Below, in pieces: positions 16,359 to 23,416 of a stretch of 64,000 nt of DNA; the first letter of the stretch is position 1; every line of letters starts with the position of its first letter. The stretch covers positions 124,001 through 188,000 of the forward strand of contig NZ_CP035107.1 in NCBI RefSeq assembly GCF_004088395.1, in the 5' to 3' direction. Position numbers and translations under genes: made by a program. Source of the DNA: Ornithobacterium rhinotracheale (GTDB taxonomy: Bacteria > Bacteroidota > Bacteroidia > Flavobacteriales > Weeksellaceae). The notes below the pieces were generated by a model that worked only from the letters and a program-made list of their open reading frames with translations, was not told the origin of the DNA and did no database searches.

Positions 16359-17093
16359 TCAAGCAAGCCATTCTTTAAAGTCTAAAACACGCTCGCGGCT
16401 CACCACCCAGTCGCGAGCGTTTTGTTTGATTTTCAGCCGTAGTCTGTGGCCGGAGTAGCTGTAAATATTCTCTATAAACTGGCGATGCACAATTGCCTGC
16501 CTGCTAATTCTAAAAAAGGCTTGTGGAGGAAGCATTTTTTCTAGCTCGGAGAGGGAGAATTCTATGGGGTATTCTCGGTTTTTGTGAACCAAAAATGTGG
16601 TTTTTTCCTCGCTGAAAAACATAGCGATTTCCTCGGTGAGAAAACTTTTCAACTCTTGCCCGATTTGTATTAAAAAACGCTCCTTATAGCAATTTTGGTG
16701 TTGCCGAAAAAATGCTTGAATAGCATTAAAATCAAATACCTCCCTTTGCTGATGGCGATACTTGTTCAGGGCATAGGCAAGCTCCTTTTCGCTGATGGGT
16801 TTTAGTAAATAATCAATGCTATTTAGTTTAAAAGCTCTGAGGGCATATTCGCTGTAAGCCGTTGTAAAAATAATGGCGCTTTGAGGCTGAATATGCTCAA
16901 AAATCTCAAAGCTAAGCCCATCGCCTAGCTGCACATCTAGGAAAATGAGCTCAGGGGCGCGGTTTTCTCTCAGCCATTGAATGGCCTCTTTCACGGAATG
17001 TAGCGCACACAAAATGTGTGCGCCGTGTCTTTCTGCTAGCTTTTTCAGGTGGCGTGCGGCCACCGCTTCATCTTCTATAATGATGGCATTCAT
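16359..17093 (-). CDS. LytTR-family response regulator
   Basis: 244 aa. Receiver domain (1-120) with acidic pair E7-D8, phospho-acceptor D53 (LIFLDVQLGDG) and the Lys of LLKPISEKEL. The C-terminal LytTR DNA-binding domain (about 145-244) contains FSLSELEKMLPP and FFRISRQAIVHRQFI. It overlaps the upstream sensor kinase by 4 bp (ATGA), so the two form one two-component unit. A broken LytTR fragment with the same SLSELEK motif lies nearby at 18404-18500. Confidence 0.93.
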   Translation of the reverse strand: MNAIIIEDEAVAARHLKKLAERHGAHILCALHSVKEAIQWLRENRAPELIFLDVQLGDGLSFEIFEHIQPQSAIIFTTAYSEYALRAFKLNSIDYLLKPISEKELAYALNKYRHQQREVFDFNAIQAFFRQHQNCYKERFLIQIGQELKSFLTEEIAMFFSEEKTTFLVHKNREYPIEFSLSELEKMLPPQAFFRISRQAIVHRQFIENIYSYSGHRLRLKIKQNARDWVVSRERVLDFKEWLA

Positions 17094-18085
17094 AGAGCTG
17101 TGGTTTTTAGTAAGGGAATTTTTACAATAAAGTGGCTTGCGTTTTCTTGAATTTTTACGCCTTTGCCTGTATTAGCATAGTGGGTTATGATGTTTTGCAG
17201 CCCTGTGCCTTTGCGTTTTTGTAGGCTGCGTTTAGGGTTTAAATTATTCTTTACCACCAGAAAATCTTGCTCTTGGTAAATCTCAATATTCACTTTATTT
17301 TCGTGGCTTAGGGCATTGTGTTTAATAATATTTTCTAATAGCAATTGCAGGGTGAGGGGCGCTAGATAGAGGTTAGAATTTTCCAAATGAGCGTCTATTT
17401 GAATATTTAGCGCCCCTTCGAATCGGATTTGAATTAAATTTAAATACTTTTCGGCAAACTTAATTTCATCTTTCAATTGAGTCCAGTTTTTTTCAGATTC
17501 GTCTAGAATGTAGCGGTAAACTTCTGCCATATCAGTTATGAAATTTTGCGCTTTTTTGGGGTTTTCGTCGATGAGTCCGTTTAAAATATTTAAAGAATTA
17601 AAAAGGAAATGCGCTCCGATTTGGCTTCTTGCTGCACTTTCTGAACGGCTGATTTTAGCAATGGAAAGCTCTTGTGCTTTATTCTTTTTTTGAAAAAAAT
17701 TGATGATGTAGTAATAGGAATAGAACAAAAAGCCTATGGTAAGTGATATGGCTAAAATTCTAGAATAATCATTGGTGCCTCCGCTTAATATTTGAGCAAT
17801 TAGGTAAACAGCAAAGGAGTTTACAGCAACAATAAATATCAAATAATAGAACCAGAATAAAGAACTCTTCATCTCTGTTTTTTTCAACAACAATCTTGCT
17901 CGATGATGAAGATAAGAATTTAAGAAATAAAGCGAATAGCAGTAAACTGCTGAATATAAAATTACCGGTACAAGATAGCTGGCAGGGATATGTGTTAGAG
18001 AAACTCCCTGAAAAATAATGGAAAAAAGTACAAAGCCAATGAGTAAGATAGTGGCGATCGCAAAATGTTTTACAAATGTTTTCAT
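17090..18085 (-). CDS. LytS-like sensor histidine kinase
   Basis: 331 aa. Four hydrophobic segments fill residues about 8-130, followed by the His_kinase box around H159 in GAHFLFNSLN (most relatives have PHFLFN, so Ala replaces Pro) and an ATPase domain ending with GTGLQNIITHY. It probably phosphorylates the regulator encoded 4 bp downstream. There is no separate periplasmic sensor domain, so the signal is probably perceived in the membrane. Confidence 0.9.
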   Translation of the reverse strand: MKTFVKHFAIATILLIGFVLFSIIFQGVSLTHIPASYLVPVILYSAVYCYSLYFLNSYLHHRARLLLKKTEMKSSLFWFYYLIFIVAVNSFAVYLIAQILSGGTNDYSRILAISLTIGFLFYSYYYIINFFQKKNKAQELSIAKISRSESAARSQIGAHFLFNSLNILNGLIDENPKKAQNFITDMAEVYRYILDESEKNWTQLKDEIKFAEKYLNLIQIRFEGALNIQIDAHLENSNLYLAPLTLQLLLENIIKHNALSHENKVNIEIYQEQDFLVVKNNLNPKRSLQKRKGTGLQNIITHYANTGKGVKIQENASHFIVKIPLLKTTAL

Positions 18086-18280
18086 ACTTAAATGATGTTT
18101 TAAAATTATAAAACAAATATGAAATTAACCCCAAAATACAGCACAAAAATATTTCCCGAGCCGTCGTTTTAAGCAGATGAGTTGCAAGCAGAAGCCACCG
18201 CCGTATAAAAATAAGCGTATGAAAAACACAAAAGCCTATACAAGGGAATAAAAAAATCCTTACCTTTGGAAAAAAATAAT

Positions 18281-18424
18281 ATGGCAAAGTTTAGCAAAAT
18301 AGAAACCCTTACCAAGGTAGCAGAGACAGGAATGGTTCCTGTATTCTATCACACAGATGTTGAAGTAGCAAAAAAGGTAATCAAAGCCTGTTATGAGGGC
18401 GGTGTGCAATGGCCTGCCTGCTGA
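18281..18424 (+). pseudogene. 5' remnant of KDPG aldolase gene (eda)
   Basis: A TACCTTTG -7 box (18261-18268) and an ATG at 18281 open a frame reading MAKFSKIETLTKVAETG, MVPVFYHTDVEVAKKVIKAC and YEGGV, the start of Bacteroidota 2-keto-3-deoxygluconate-6-phosphate aldolase. Homology stops at about base 18403, where the next residues should be the RVFEFTNRG strand; the frame runs into foreign sequence and ends after 47 codons. About three quarters of the gene is missing. Recombination or deletion scar. Confidence 0.75.
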
Positions 18425-18500
18425 CTCTGAAAAATAATTGTGGGTTGAGTGGTTTTTTCCAATTCAGAAAGCGAAGATACCTATTTGTTATAACCCATGT
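18404..18500 (-). pseudogene. fragment of a second LytTR regulator
   Basis: Read on the minus strand, the sequence gives SLSELEK and, after a one-base shift in an A run, LNPQLFFRVSRQAI. This parallels FSLSELEKMLPPQAFFRISRQAI (split by position 23) in the intact regulator at 16359-17093, and the DNA is visibly similar to 16485-16560. Both ends are cut; one end abuts the eda remnant. Confidence 0.6.
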
Positions 18501-18506
18501 AAGGAT

Positions 18507-19112
18507 TTAATCAAAGTTTTCATTTTTTATAGTTTTTGCGTTAATGTCAAATCTTCCTTTTTCAATTTTTATTTTGTCTCCTTTATAATTGCTCAAGGTG
18601 GCCTCAAATACGCCAGAAATTATAGGGTAGTCTATTTTTGTTATTGTACAGCTACCTGATATTAAATTATCAAAGTATCCATTATCATTACCCACATTCT
18701 CTAGAGGGGTTTTTATAGAGCTGTCTGCATACCATATATAACTTTTAAATTCTAATATTTTATTATCATAAAATGGAATTTTTTCTCCTACTTTCAATTC
18801 GGGATTCATTACCTTGAAATGTAAATATCTTTCCCCGCTATGAACTTGAAAAATAATAGTTTTAAAATCATTATTACTATAATTTGGAAATCCTAAATTA
18901 AAAGTAAGACCATGTTTGTAGTTTAGATAACCGCCAGATGATCTTGGAGAAAATAATTTACCGTCTATTAAGCAACCAAATGTATTAGCACCTATGGAGG
19001 TCTCATTTGGTAAAATTTCTTTGTTAGAATCGTCATCATTATTGCAAGAAGTCATCATTATCGTTGAAAACACAGCGACAAATGCAATTAATAGGAATTT
19101 TGTTGTTTTCAT
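18507..19112 (-). CDS. lipoprotein of unknown function (DUF6252-like)
   Basis: 201 aa. Lipobox MTSC (Cys23) followed by NNDDDSN, a typical surface-lipoprotein tether. The body starts GANTFGCLIDGKLFSPR, a pattern shared with flavobacterial lipoproteins in which a short beta domain begins with a G-C-x-V-D/N-G-K motif. No enzyme motif. The gene lies at the edge of a gene-remnant region and looks intact. Confidence 0.72.
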   Translation of the reverse strand: MKTTKFLLIAFVAVFSTIMMTSCNNDDDSNKEILPNETSIGANTFGCLIDGKLFSPRSSGGYLNYKHGLTFNLGFPNYSNNDFKTIIFQVHSGERYLHFKVMNPELKVGEKIPFYDNKILEFKSYIWYADSSIKTPLENVGNDNGYFDNLISGSCTITKIDYPIISGVFEATLSNYKGDKIKIEKGRFDINAKTIKNENFD

Positions 19113-19195
19113 AAGAAATTAATTGTAATTAACCCCATAAAGTTATGAAATATAAACAAAAAACAAAAAAATATTTGTTAATATTTTTTCAGTAA

Positions 19196-19327
19196 TCACA
19201 TAAATTCTTTTTCATAAAGAAATTCTGGAGGAAAGGAGGGGACATTATACCATTCAATAGTATCGTAAGTCAATGCATTTTGAACAAAATTGTCGTGTTT
19301 TTTAAATCGAAGAATTGTGGGCGTTAT
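19196..19327 (-). pseudogene. DUF2442-like C-terminal fragment
   Basis: Directly after the stop of the next gene and in the same frame the sequence reads TILRFKKHDNFVQNAL, TYDTIEWYNVPSFPPEFLYE, then a stop. The TIEW...PEFLYE ending matches DUF2442 proteins. It has no start codon and no N-terminal half, so it is probably a remnant of a tandem copy. Confidence 0.5.
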
Positions 19328-19543
19328 TTAATCGATAGATTCATTTCTTATGTGGATACCTATGCCATGCTCATAGATAAACTCGGGAGCAATATCTACA
19401 CCGATTCCCCATTCTAATACGCCATTTTCTATTTTGAAATCCATGAATTTATTCATATCTCGTAATTTTTCAAATGCTTTGTATTTAAAAAGCATAGAAA
19501 AATTGAAATAAACGATCTTTCCATTATTGAACTTCAAAATCAT
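19328..19543 (-). CDS. DUF2442 family small protein
   Basis: 71 aa. LKFNNGKIVYFNFSMLF and VLEWGIGVDIAPEFIYE match the DUF2442 pattern (strand, helix, then a W-x-x-G-x-D/P-PEF-Y end). Members often accompany DUF4160 proteins and look like toxin-antitoxin partners; no DUF4160 gene is next to it here. An upstream ATG at 19559 starts MHVKDYD in another frame, the usual N terminus of this family, so the gene may also carry a frameshift. Confidence 0.55.
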   Translation of the reverse strand: MILKFNNGKIVYFNFSMLFKYKAFEKLRDMNKFMDFKIENGVLEWGIGVDIAPEFIYEHGIGIHIRNESID

Positions 19544-19591
19544 AATCTTTTACATGCATTATCCCAGTAATGTGTAGAATCATATCGTTTT

Positions 19592-20479
19592 TTACATTAA
19601 TCTAAATTCTTTTTCTTGGCTTCTATATAGTTTCTCTGTTTTATCTTTATTGTTTTTAATTCCATTATCAGTAAAACCAAAGTATTCTTTTAGAATTCTT
19701 TGAGTATCTCTCGAGAAATCCCAACCTAAAGATATTTTTTTGTCTAATGATTTTTTTTCTAGTTCTTCATCTCTATTTTTGGGTATTGCATAAGGTTTAA
19801 ATTTGATATGAGTGATTTTGCGTCCACTTTTTATACACTCATAAACAAAAGAATAAGGAGATTTTTCATCCATTTCTTTTTTAGCAACCTCTAAAACGCT
19901 TCTCTGAAAATCAGCAATTCTTGAATATTTATTCTCAATCTTGAACATTTTCTTTAATTCATCGATTGAATAAATGATTGGAGTATCTTTATTTGAAAAA
20001 AGTTCATAAAATCGCATAGAATAGACGCTCTCAAATTTCATAGCTGTATGCAATTCATATTTACGATATCCTTTTGAGAAGTTGAGAAAAGCCCCTAAAA
20101 GCAAGGGGGTGACAGTAAATTTCACATGGGAGTCGTATTTCCTAATCTTAGGAGATTCTATGATGCCATATACGCCCCAGTGCTCATCATCTTCATATTC
20201 AAAATCTTTATTCCTTAAATCTCTAAGTGCTTTTTTACCTCTTTATAGTTAGAATCATTATCATCTCTAAGAAAAGCAAGCGATAGGCATCGTAAATTCA
20301 GTATTTCCAAATAAATCTTTTTGCATAGAATAGTCAAACTTTAATTTTAAGCCACTTGTTCTAGCTTGTAGGACTTCGACTATTCTATATAGAATTCGTT
20401 TTTCGTATGAAGAAAAATCATATTTAGCAGTAGTAATAACATACGATTGGATTAAATCTTTATTAATAACCTTACTCAT
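19592..20479 (-). pseudogene. repB: plasmid replication initiator RepB (Rep_3), frameshifted
   Basis: The first part (from 20479) is the initiator WH1 domain (QSYVITTAKYDFSSYEKRIL). The second part, 20125-19592, is the WH2 domain (FTVTPLLLGAFLNFSKGYRK, then HTAMKFESVYSMRFYELFS). Between them about 40 nt are coding only in another frame (FLRDDNDSNYKEVKK), bounded by a +1 shift near 20278-20288 and a -1 shift in a T6 run at 20231-20236. Stops in the original frame make the full protein unreadable. Iterons lie just upstream, as in theta plasmids. Confidence 0.8.
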
Positions 20480-20542
20480 AGTGTTTGAAGCGTTTAAGCA
20501 AAAGTAACAAATATGTGAGACTTGTAAAAGTGTAAATCGTAT

Positions 20543-20671
20543 TAAGTAGTAAAAAACTCGTACTTTTAAGTACGAGTTCTGTTTTTACAACTCGTAGAAA
20601 GTAGTAAATTTGTCGTACTTAAAGCATAAAAAAGTAGTAAATTTGTCGTAGAAAGTAGTAAATTTGTCGTA
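20543..20671. repeat. iterons of a theta-type plasmid origin
   Basis: Three exact 20-bp direct repeats AAAGTAGTAAATTTGTCGTA at 20598-20617, 20631-20650 and 20652-20671, plus a degenerate copy at 20543-20562. Spacing of the last two starts is 21 bp, about two helical turns. They lie directly upstream of the RepB pseudogene, the normal place for initiator-binding sites. Confidence 0.82.
20555..20578. promoter_or_regulatory. inverted-repeat operator upstream of repB
   Basis: AACTCGTACTT and its exact complement separated by TT. Its half-site shares CGTACTT with the iteron flanks, as expected for autorepression by Rep dimers. Confidence 0.5.
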
Positions 20672-20961
20672 CTTAGAGAAATATAATCTACTTCAATCCC
20701 TTTATACATCAGTGTTTGCAGAGATTGAAAAAAAATCGGTAAGTCATTAGTAAGTATTGACTTTATAGGTAACTCATAAAAATTTCGATTTTTGAAGGTT
20801 TTTTAAGCATTAAGGCAATTCCGCAAGGACGATTTTTTATTCAAAGCTCGCAAATTTTAACATTTTGCTAACTTTTAGAGGAGAATATTTTATTTAGAAA
20901 AAACACCCCCATTTTGGGGGTGTTTTTTAAATTGCTTAAATAGAGTGAAAAATATTTAACT
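20672..20961. other. rest of the plasmid origin region
   Basis: AT-rich, no open frame. Contains a GATT-rich stretch, a GGCAATTCCGCAAGGACG segment that stands out from the local AT-rich DNA and might be an oriT or single-strand origin, and the vapD terminator. Confidence 0.35.
20898..20928. terminator. strong bidirectional terminator
   Basis: AAAAAACACCCCC, a 5-nt loop, GGGGGTGTTTTTT. It follows vapD and separates it from the origin. Confidence 0.88.
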
Positions 20962-21267
20962 CTAACGATTTTTTCTAAAAATTTCAGCTTTTCTTTTTGC
21001 TCTATTTGTAAAATCAGACCAATCTTCAACCTTAAAACCTTGAATGTCTCTCACGGATAGAGAAAACCAATCTATGTCAGTTAATGCATCTATTGCATCA
21101 AATAAATCTGCCATACTAGCGGTTCTTGATAAATAGACACTTCCTTGTGTCCATTTAAAACCATAGTTTTTTAGAAGTTTTCGGATATCATAATAGGCTT
21201 TGTGGTAAGGCTCCCCGTAATATTCTTTTAAGGCAGAGACTTCCATATCAAAAGTAATGGCAAACAT
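20962..21267 (-). CDS. vapD: VapD-family endoribonuclease toxin (Cas2-like)
   Basis: 101 aa, usual length. Starts MFAITFDMEVSALKEYYG with the conserved Asp7 of the Cas2-like fold, followed by KLLKNYGFKWTQGSVYLS and a DIDWF segment, as in VapD of plasmids and pathogens. VapD proteins are mRNA-cleaving toxins (known for Haemophilus and Helicobacter members). A small gene ends 9 bp upstream on the same strand, the position of the VapX-like antitoxin. The pair sits beside a dead plasmid origin, so it may be what keeps the segment. Confidence 0.85.
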   Translation of the reverse strand: MFAITFDMEVSALKEYYGEPYHKAYYDIRKLLKNYGFKWTQGSVYLSRTASMADLFDAIDALTDIDWFSLSVRDIQGFKVEDWSDFTNRAKRKAEIFRKNR

Positions 21268-21276
21268 ATTTGTTTT

Positions 21277-21486
21277 TTATTCGTTTATTTTTTTAAATAA
21301 ATATTCTTTTTCAAAATAAATATTCTCATCCTTTGTTTCAGCACTAATTACAAACCCAACAAAAGGATTATCTTCTACATCGATAACAACCCCCTCAATC
21401 CAATTTTCCTTGTGAGTTACTTCAGGAGAAATAAGAACTCTCTCGCCTACTTTAAATTTTGATTTTTGTTTGGTAATCGTTTTCAT
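21277..21486 (-). CDS. small protein upstream of vapD, candidate antitoxin
   Basis: 69 aa from the ATG at 21486 (MKTITKQKSKFKVGERVLIS); an upstream in-frame ATG at 21549 would add 21 residues crossing a hairpin, so I prefer the inner start. The body resembles a small SH3-like barrel (VGERVLISPEV, WIEGVVIDVED). It is followed after 9 bp by vapD, so it is probably cotranscribed. I do not recognise the family; antitoxin role rests on position. Confidence 0.6.
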   Translation of the reverse strand: MKTITKQKSKFKVGERVLISPEVTHKENWIEGVVIDVEDNPFVGFVISAETKDENIYFEKEYLFKKINE

Positions 21487-21503
21487 AGATAAAAATTTTA
21501 TAA

Positions 21504-21523
21504 ACCGCCCAGAATTGGGCGGT
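21504..21523 (-). terminator. hairpin upstream of the vapD pair
   Basis: ACCGCCCA, 4-nt loop, TGGGCGGT, then a T/A-rich stretch on the minus strand. It could end a transcript that once entered from the right, or form part of the 5' leader. Confidence 0.45.
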
Positions 21524-21560
21524 GGTCTAAACTTGCGTTTATTGCACAATTTCGGCGCTT

Positions 21561-21588
21561 GTTCGGTTGCTCCTCAGCAGAGCCGAAC
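21561..21588. other. inverted repeat between vapD pair and IS remnant
   Basis: GTTCGG and CCGAAC enclose TGCT/AGCA, a GC-rich hairpin in very AT-rich DNA. Function unknown; candidate recombination or transfer site of the former plasmid. Confidence 0.35.
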
Positions 21589-21635
21589 TCCCTCCTAATT
21601 GCCCTACAAATATACAAAAAATAAAGTTCAAAGAT

Positions 21636-21728
21636 ATGAATAAAAGGAAAAATTTATATCTTTGGAGAGAACGGTTAGAATTTTTAGGTCAAGCAGTAAG
21701 AAAAGACAGTCAAAACCTAACACTTAGA
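21636..21728 (+). pseudogene. small gene truncated by the IS element
   Basis: An ATG at 21636 opens MNKRKNLYLWRERLEFLGQA and RKDSQNLTLR; after 31 codons the frame enters the left inverted repeat of the IS at 21729 and soon stops. The 5' part of an unknown gene. Confidence 0.35.
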
Positions 21729-21819
21729 TGTAAATCGTCAGCAAAAAGTTTACCAGTTTAGGTTAAAAATAGTATAGTTAAAAAAAGAAAAAACTAACTT
21801 TACAAAAACCACTTAGAAC

Positions 21820-21933
21820 ATGGTAAAAAAACAAACAAAAAGCGAAAAGCTTATCAAGGAAGTTCGCCGTAATACACGCCAAGTGTACAATGCAGAACAA
21901 AAGATTTTAATCGTGATGGAAGGCAACCGCCAG
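21820..21933 (+). pseudogene. IS3 orfA, N-terminal fragment
   Basis: MVKKQTKSEKLIKEVRR and NTRQVYNAEQKILIVMEG are the start of an IS3-type OrfA helix-turn-helix protein; homology ends at the deletion joint near 21925. Confidence 0.65.
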
Positions 21934-22304
21934 TGTTGCTCTCCGACAATGGACCTTGTTATATTACTAAGGAGCTCAAAGATTACTTAATGAACACTTA
22001 TGGAATCAGACACATACATGGAAAACCATTGCACCCGCAAACACAAGGGAAAATCGAGCGGTATCATCGTTCCATGAAAAATGTAGTCAAATTACACCAT
22101 TATTATGCTCCCGAGCAACTCGAAAGGGCTATTGATAAATTTGTGCAATATTACAACTCGCAAAGATATCACGAAGCTTTAAATAATTTAACCCCTGAAG
22201 ATGTTTACCTAGGTAGACAAGACCGAATCTTAAAACTAAGAAAACAAGTGAAAATAAATACTTTAAATCAAAGAAAATTAAATTATTGTTTTGGGCTTAT
22301 TTAA
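21927..22304 (+). pseudogene. IS3 orfB transposase, C-terminal fragment
   Basis: PPVLLSDNGPCYITKELKDY carries the second Asp of the DDE triad (SDNG) and HPQTQGKIERYHRSMK the Glu with its usual K/R neighbours, then YYNSQRYHEALNNLTPEDVY. The catalytic N-terminal half with the first Asp is missing. Confidence 0.8.
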
Positions 22305-22350
22305 TTGTTTACTATATTAGCCTCAGTAAACTTTAGTTTGACGACGTACA

Positions 22351-22440
22351 TTCTGATATTTCTGAAAATTTTTTATTTGACCTAATCTGATCTGCTGTTC
22401 CTTGTAGTTTAAACCAAGGTATTGCTTCTCCATATTCAAT
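22351..22440 (-). pseudogene. second TNT-like toxin end, cut by the IS
   Basis: Minus-strand frame EYGEAIPWFKLQGTADQI then RSNKKFSEIS parallels EYSEIVPWFERQGLGQQV then KSSINFEKLDDYVEI of the toxin gene at 22922. It has no start, is preceded by stop codons and runs into the right end of the IS element. A remnant of a tandem toxin cassette. Confidence 0.55.
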
Positions 22441-22460
22441 CTATACCTATTAGGAGTTTT

Positions 22461-22940
22461 TTAATCTTCTGAATGAAACAACTCTTGTTCAAACTCTTTT
22501 GAGAGTTTCACTTCCCATATTCCATAAATATAAAGATTAGGCTCCCTCCGACTCTCGCCATCATCAAAAGAATATATAGCCATAAAATATTTTTTTTCTT
22601 CTTTTTTCACAGATAAAGTAGCTGGAATTCCTCCATTTTTTAGTTTTACAGCTTCATTAGTATAAGGTAAATCAAATTTCAGAGCAACAATTTTGAGAAA
22701 TTTAGTACTGAAATTATTAGATATCAAATCTGCCACTTTAGTGTCCTTAGATAAATTCCAATAAATATTTTGCTCTATATATTTTCCGTTTGAACTATAA
22801 AAAATAATTAGAGCATCCATATGATATATTTTATTCGCTTTCAAATCTACACTATACTTGCCTTCAACAGAATACCATTCTCTCTTAATAAATTTGAATT
22901 TTTTGATTTCATCAATTATGATTATTTTATCTTCTTCCAT
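22461..22940 (-). CDS. candidate immunity protein for the TNT-like toxin
   Basis: 159 aa, acidic at the start (MEEDKIIIIDEIKKF), mixed alpha/beta with no signal peptide. The start overlaps the end of the toxin-like gene by 19 bp, the usual toxin-then-immunity order. Family not recognised; assignment rests on position and on the cytoplasmic, moderately acidic nature. Expression may now depend on the broken upstream gene. Confidence 0.5.
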   Translation of the reverse strand: MEEDKIIIIDEIKKFKFIKREWYSVEGKYSVDLKANKIYHMDALIIFYSSNGKYIEQNIYWNLSKDTKVADLISNNFSTKFLKIVALKFDLPYTNEAVKLKNGGIPATLSVKKEEKKYFMAIYSFDDGESRREPNLYIYGIWEVKLSKEFEQELFHSED

Positions 22941-23311
22941 TTTCCATTAGTATATTGTAATTGTTCTAAAATTTCTACATAATCATCTAGTTTCTCAAAA
23001 TTTATTGATGATTTTACTTGTTGTCCTAATCCTTGTCTTTCAAACCAAGGAACTATTTCACTATATTCAAATTCCAAGTTTTGAGGTAAATTGTTTTTAA
23101 ATCTAAATTTGATATAATTTGTACCTTCTTTAATTTCACTTTGTAAAGCTCTCGAATCATAAGTAAATATTAAATCTTCTACTCCTTTATCACTATTTAA
23201 AATAGGACTTGCATATTCTCCTTTCAATCTACCGGGACCTTGGAATCTATCAAAAACTTTACCTGCTAATTCTTCTCCTTTTGGAATTTTAATTACAGCT
23301 TCAAATCTCAT
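22922..23311 (-). CDS. orphan TNT-like (DUF4237) toxin C-terminal domain
   Basis: 129 aa from the ATG at 23311, no signal peptide. Features of the TNT NAD-glycohydrolase fold: D21-R22-F23, R54-A-L, VPWF at 87-90 and a Gly/Gln-rich GLGQQ at 94-98, equivalent in my reading to the DRFG, RxL, PWF and GGxxQ motifs. The frame stays open upstream of the ATG (KDWAGADVSTSSSLTREELA) to a stop near 23413, so this is the broken-off C-terminal tip of a polymorphic toxin. Toxicity is not shown; delivery part absent. Confidence 0.6.
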   Translation of the reverse strand: MRFEAVIKIPKGEELAGKVFDRFQGPGRLKGEYASPILNSDKGVEDLIFTYDSRALQSEIKEGTNYIKFRFKNNLPQNLEFEYSEIVPWFERQGLGQQVKSSINFEKLDDYVEILEQLQYTNGKWKKIK

Positions 23312-23416
23312 AGAATTATTAAACTCTTTAACTAAGGCTAACTCTTCTCTCGTAAGACTCGAAGAGGTTGAAACATCAGCCCCTGCCCAATCTTTCCGAT
23401 TAATTGTTCAGCGGCT

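Larger units (their letters stand above)
21729..22350 (+). mobile_element. internally deleted IS3-family element
   Basis: Terminal inverted repeats match at 19 of 25 positions: the left end starts TGTAAATCGTCA at 21729, the right end read inwards from 22350 starts TGTACGTCGTCA, and both continue to AAAGTTTAC. Between them only the start of orfA and the end of orfB remain. No direct repeat of target DNA is visible at the borders. The element is 622 bp, about half of a normal IS3 member, and cannot make its own transposase. Confidence 0.75.

Noticed and set aside
17769-18287. Long minus-strand frame upstream of and across the sensor kinase start
   Set aside because: It is out of frame with the kinase, has no family features and covers the kinase's membrane-helix codons in a shifted frame.
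20598-20671. Direct repeats as a CRISPR array
   Set aside because: Units are spaced by 1 to 13 bp without unique spacers of constant length, lie beside a Rep gene, and no cas genes other than the Cas2-like VapD toxin are present.
21567-21761. 64-codon plus frame before the IS
   Set aside because: Its first part crosses a GC-rich hairpin; only the part from the ATG at 21636 looks like a gene start, and the frame ends inside the IS inverted repeat.
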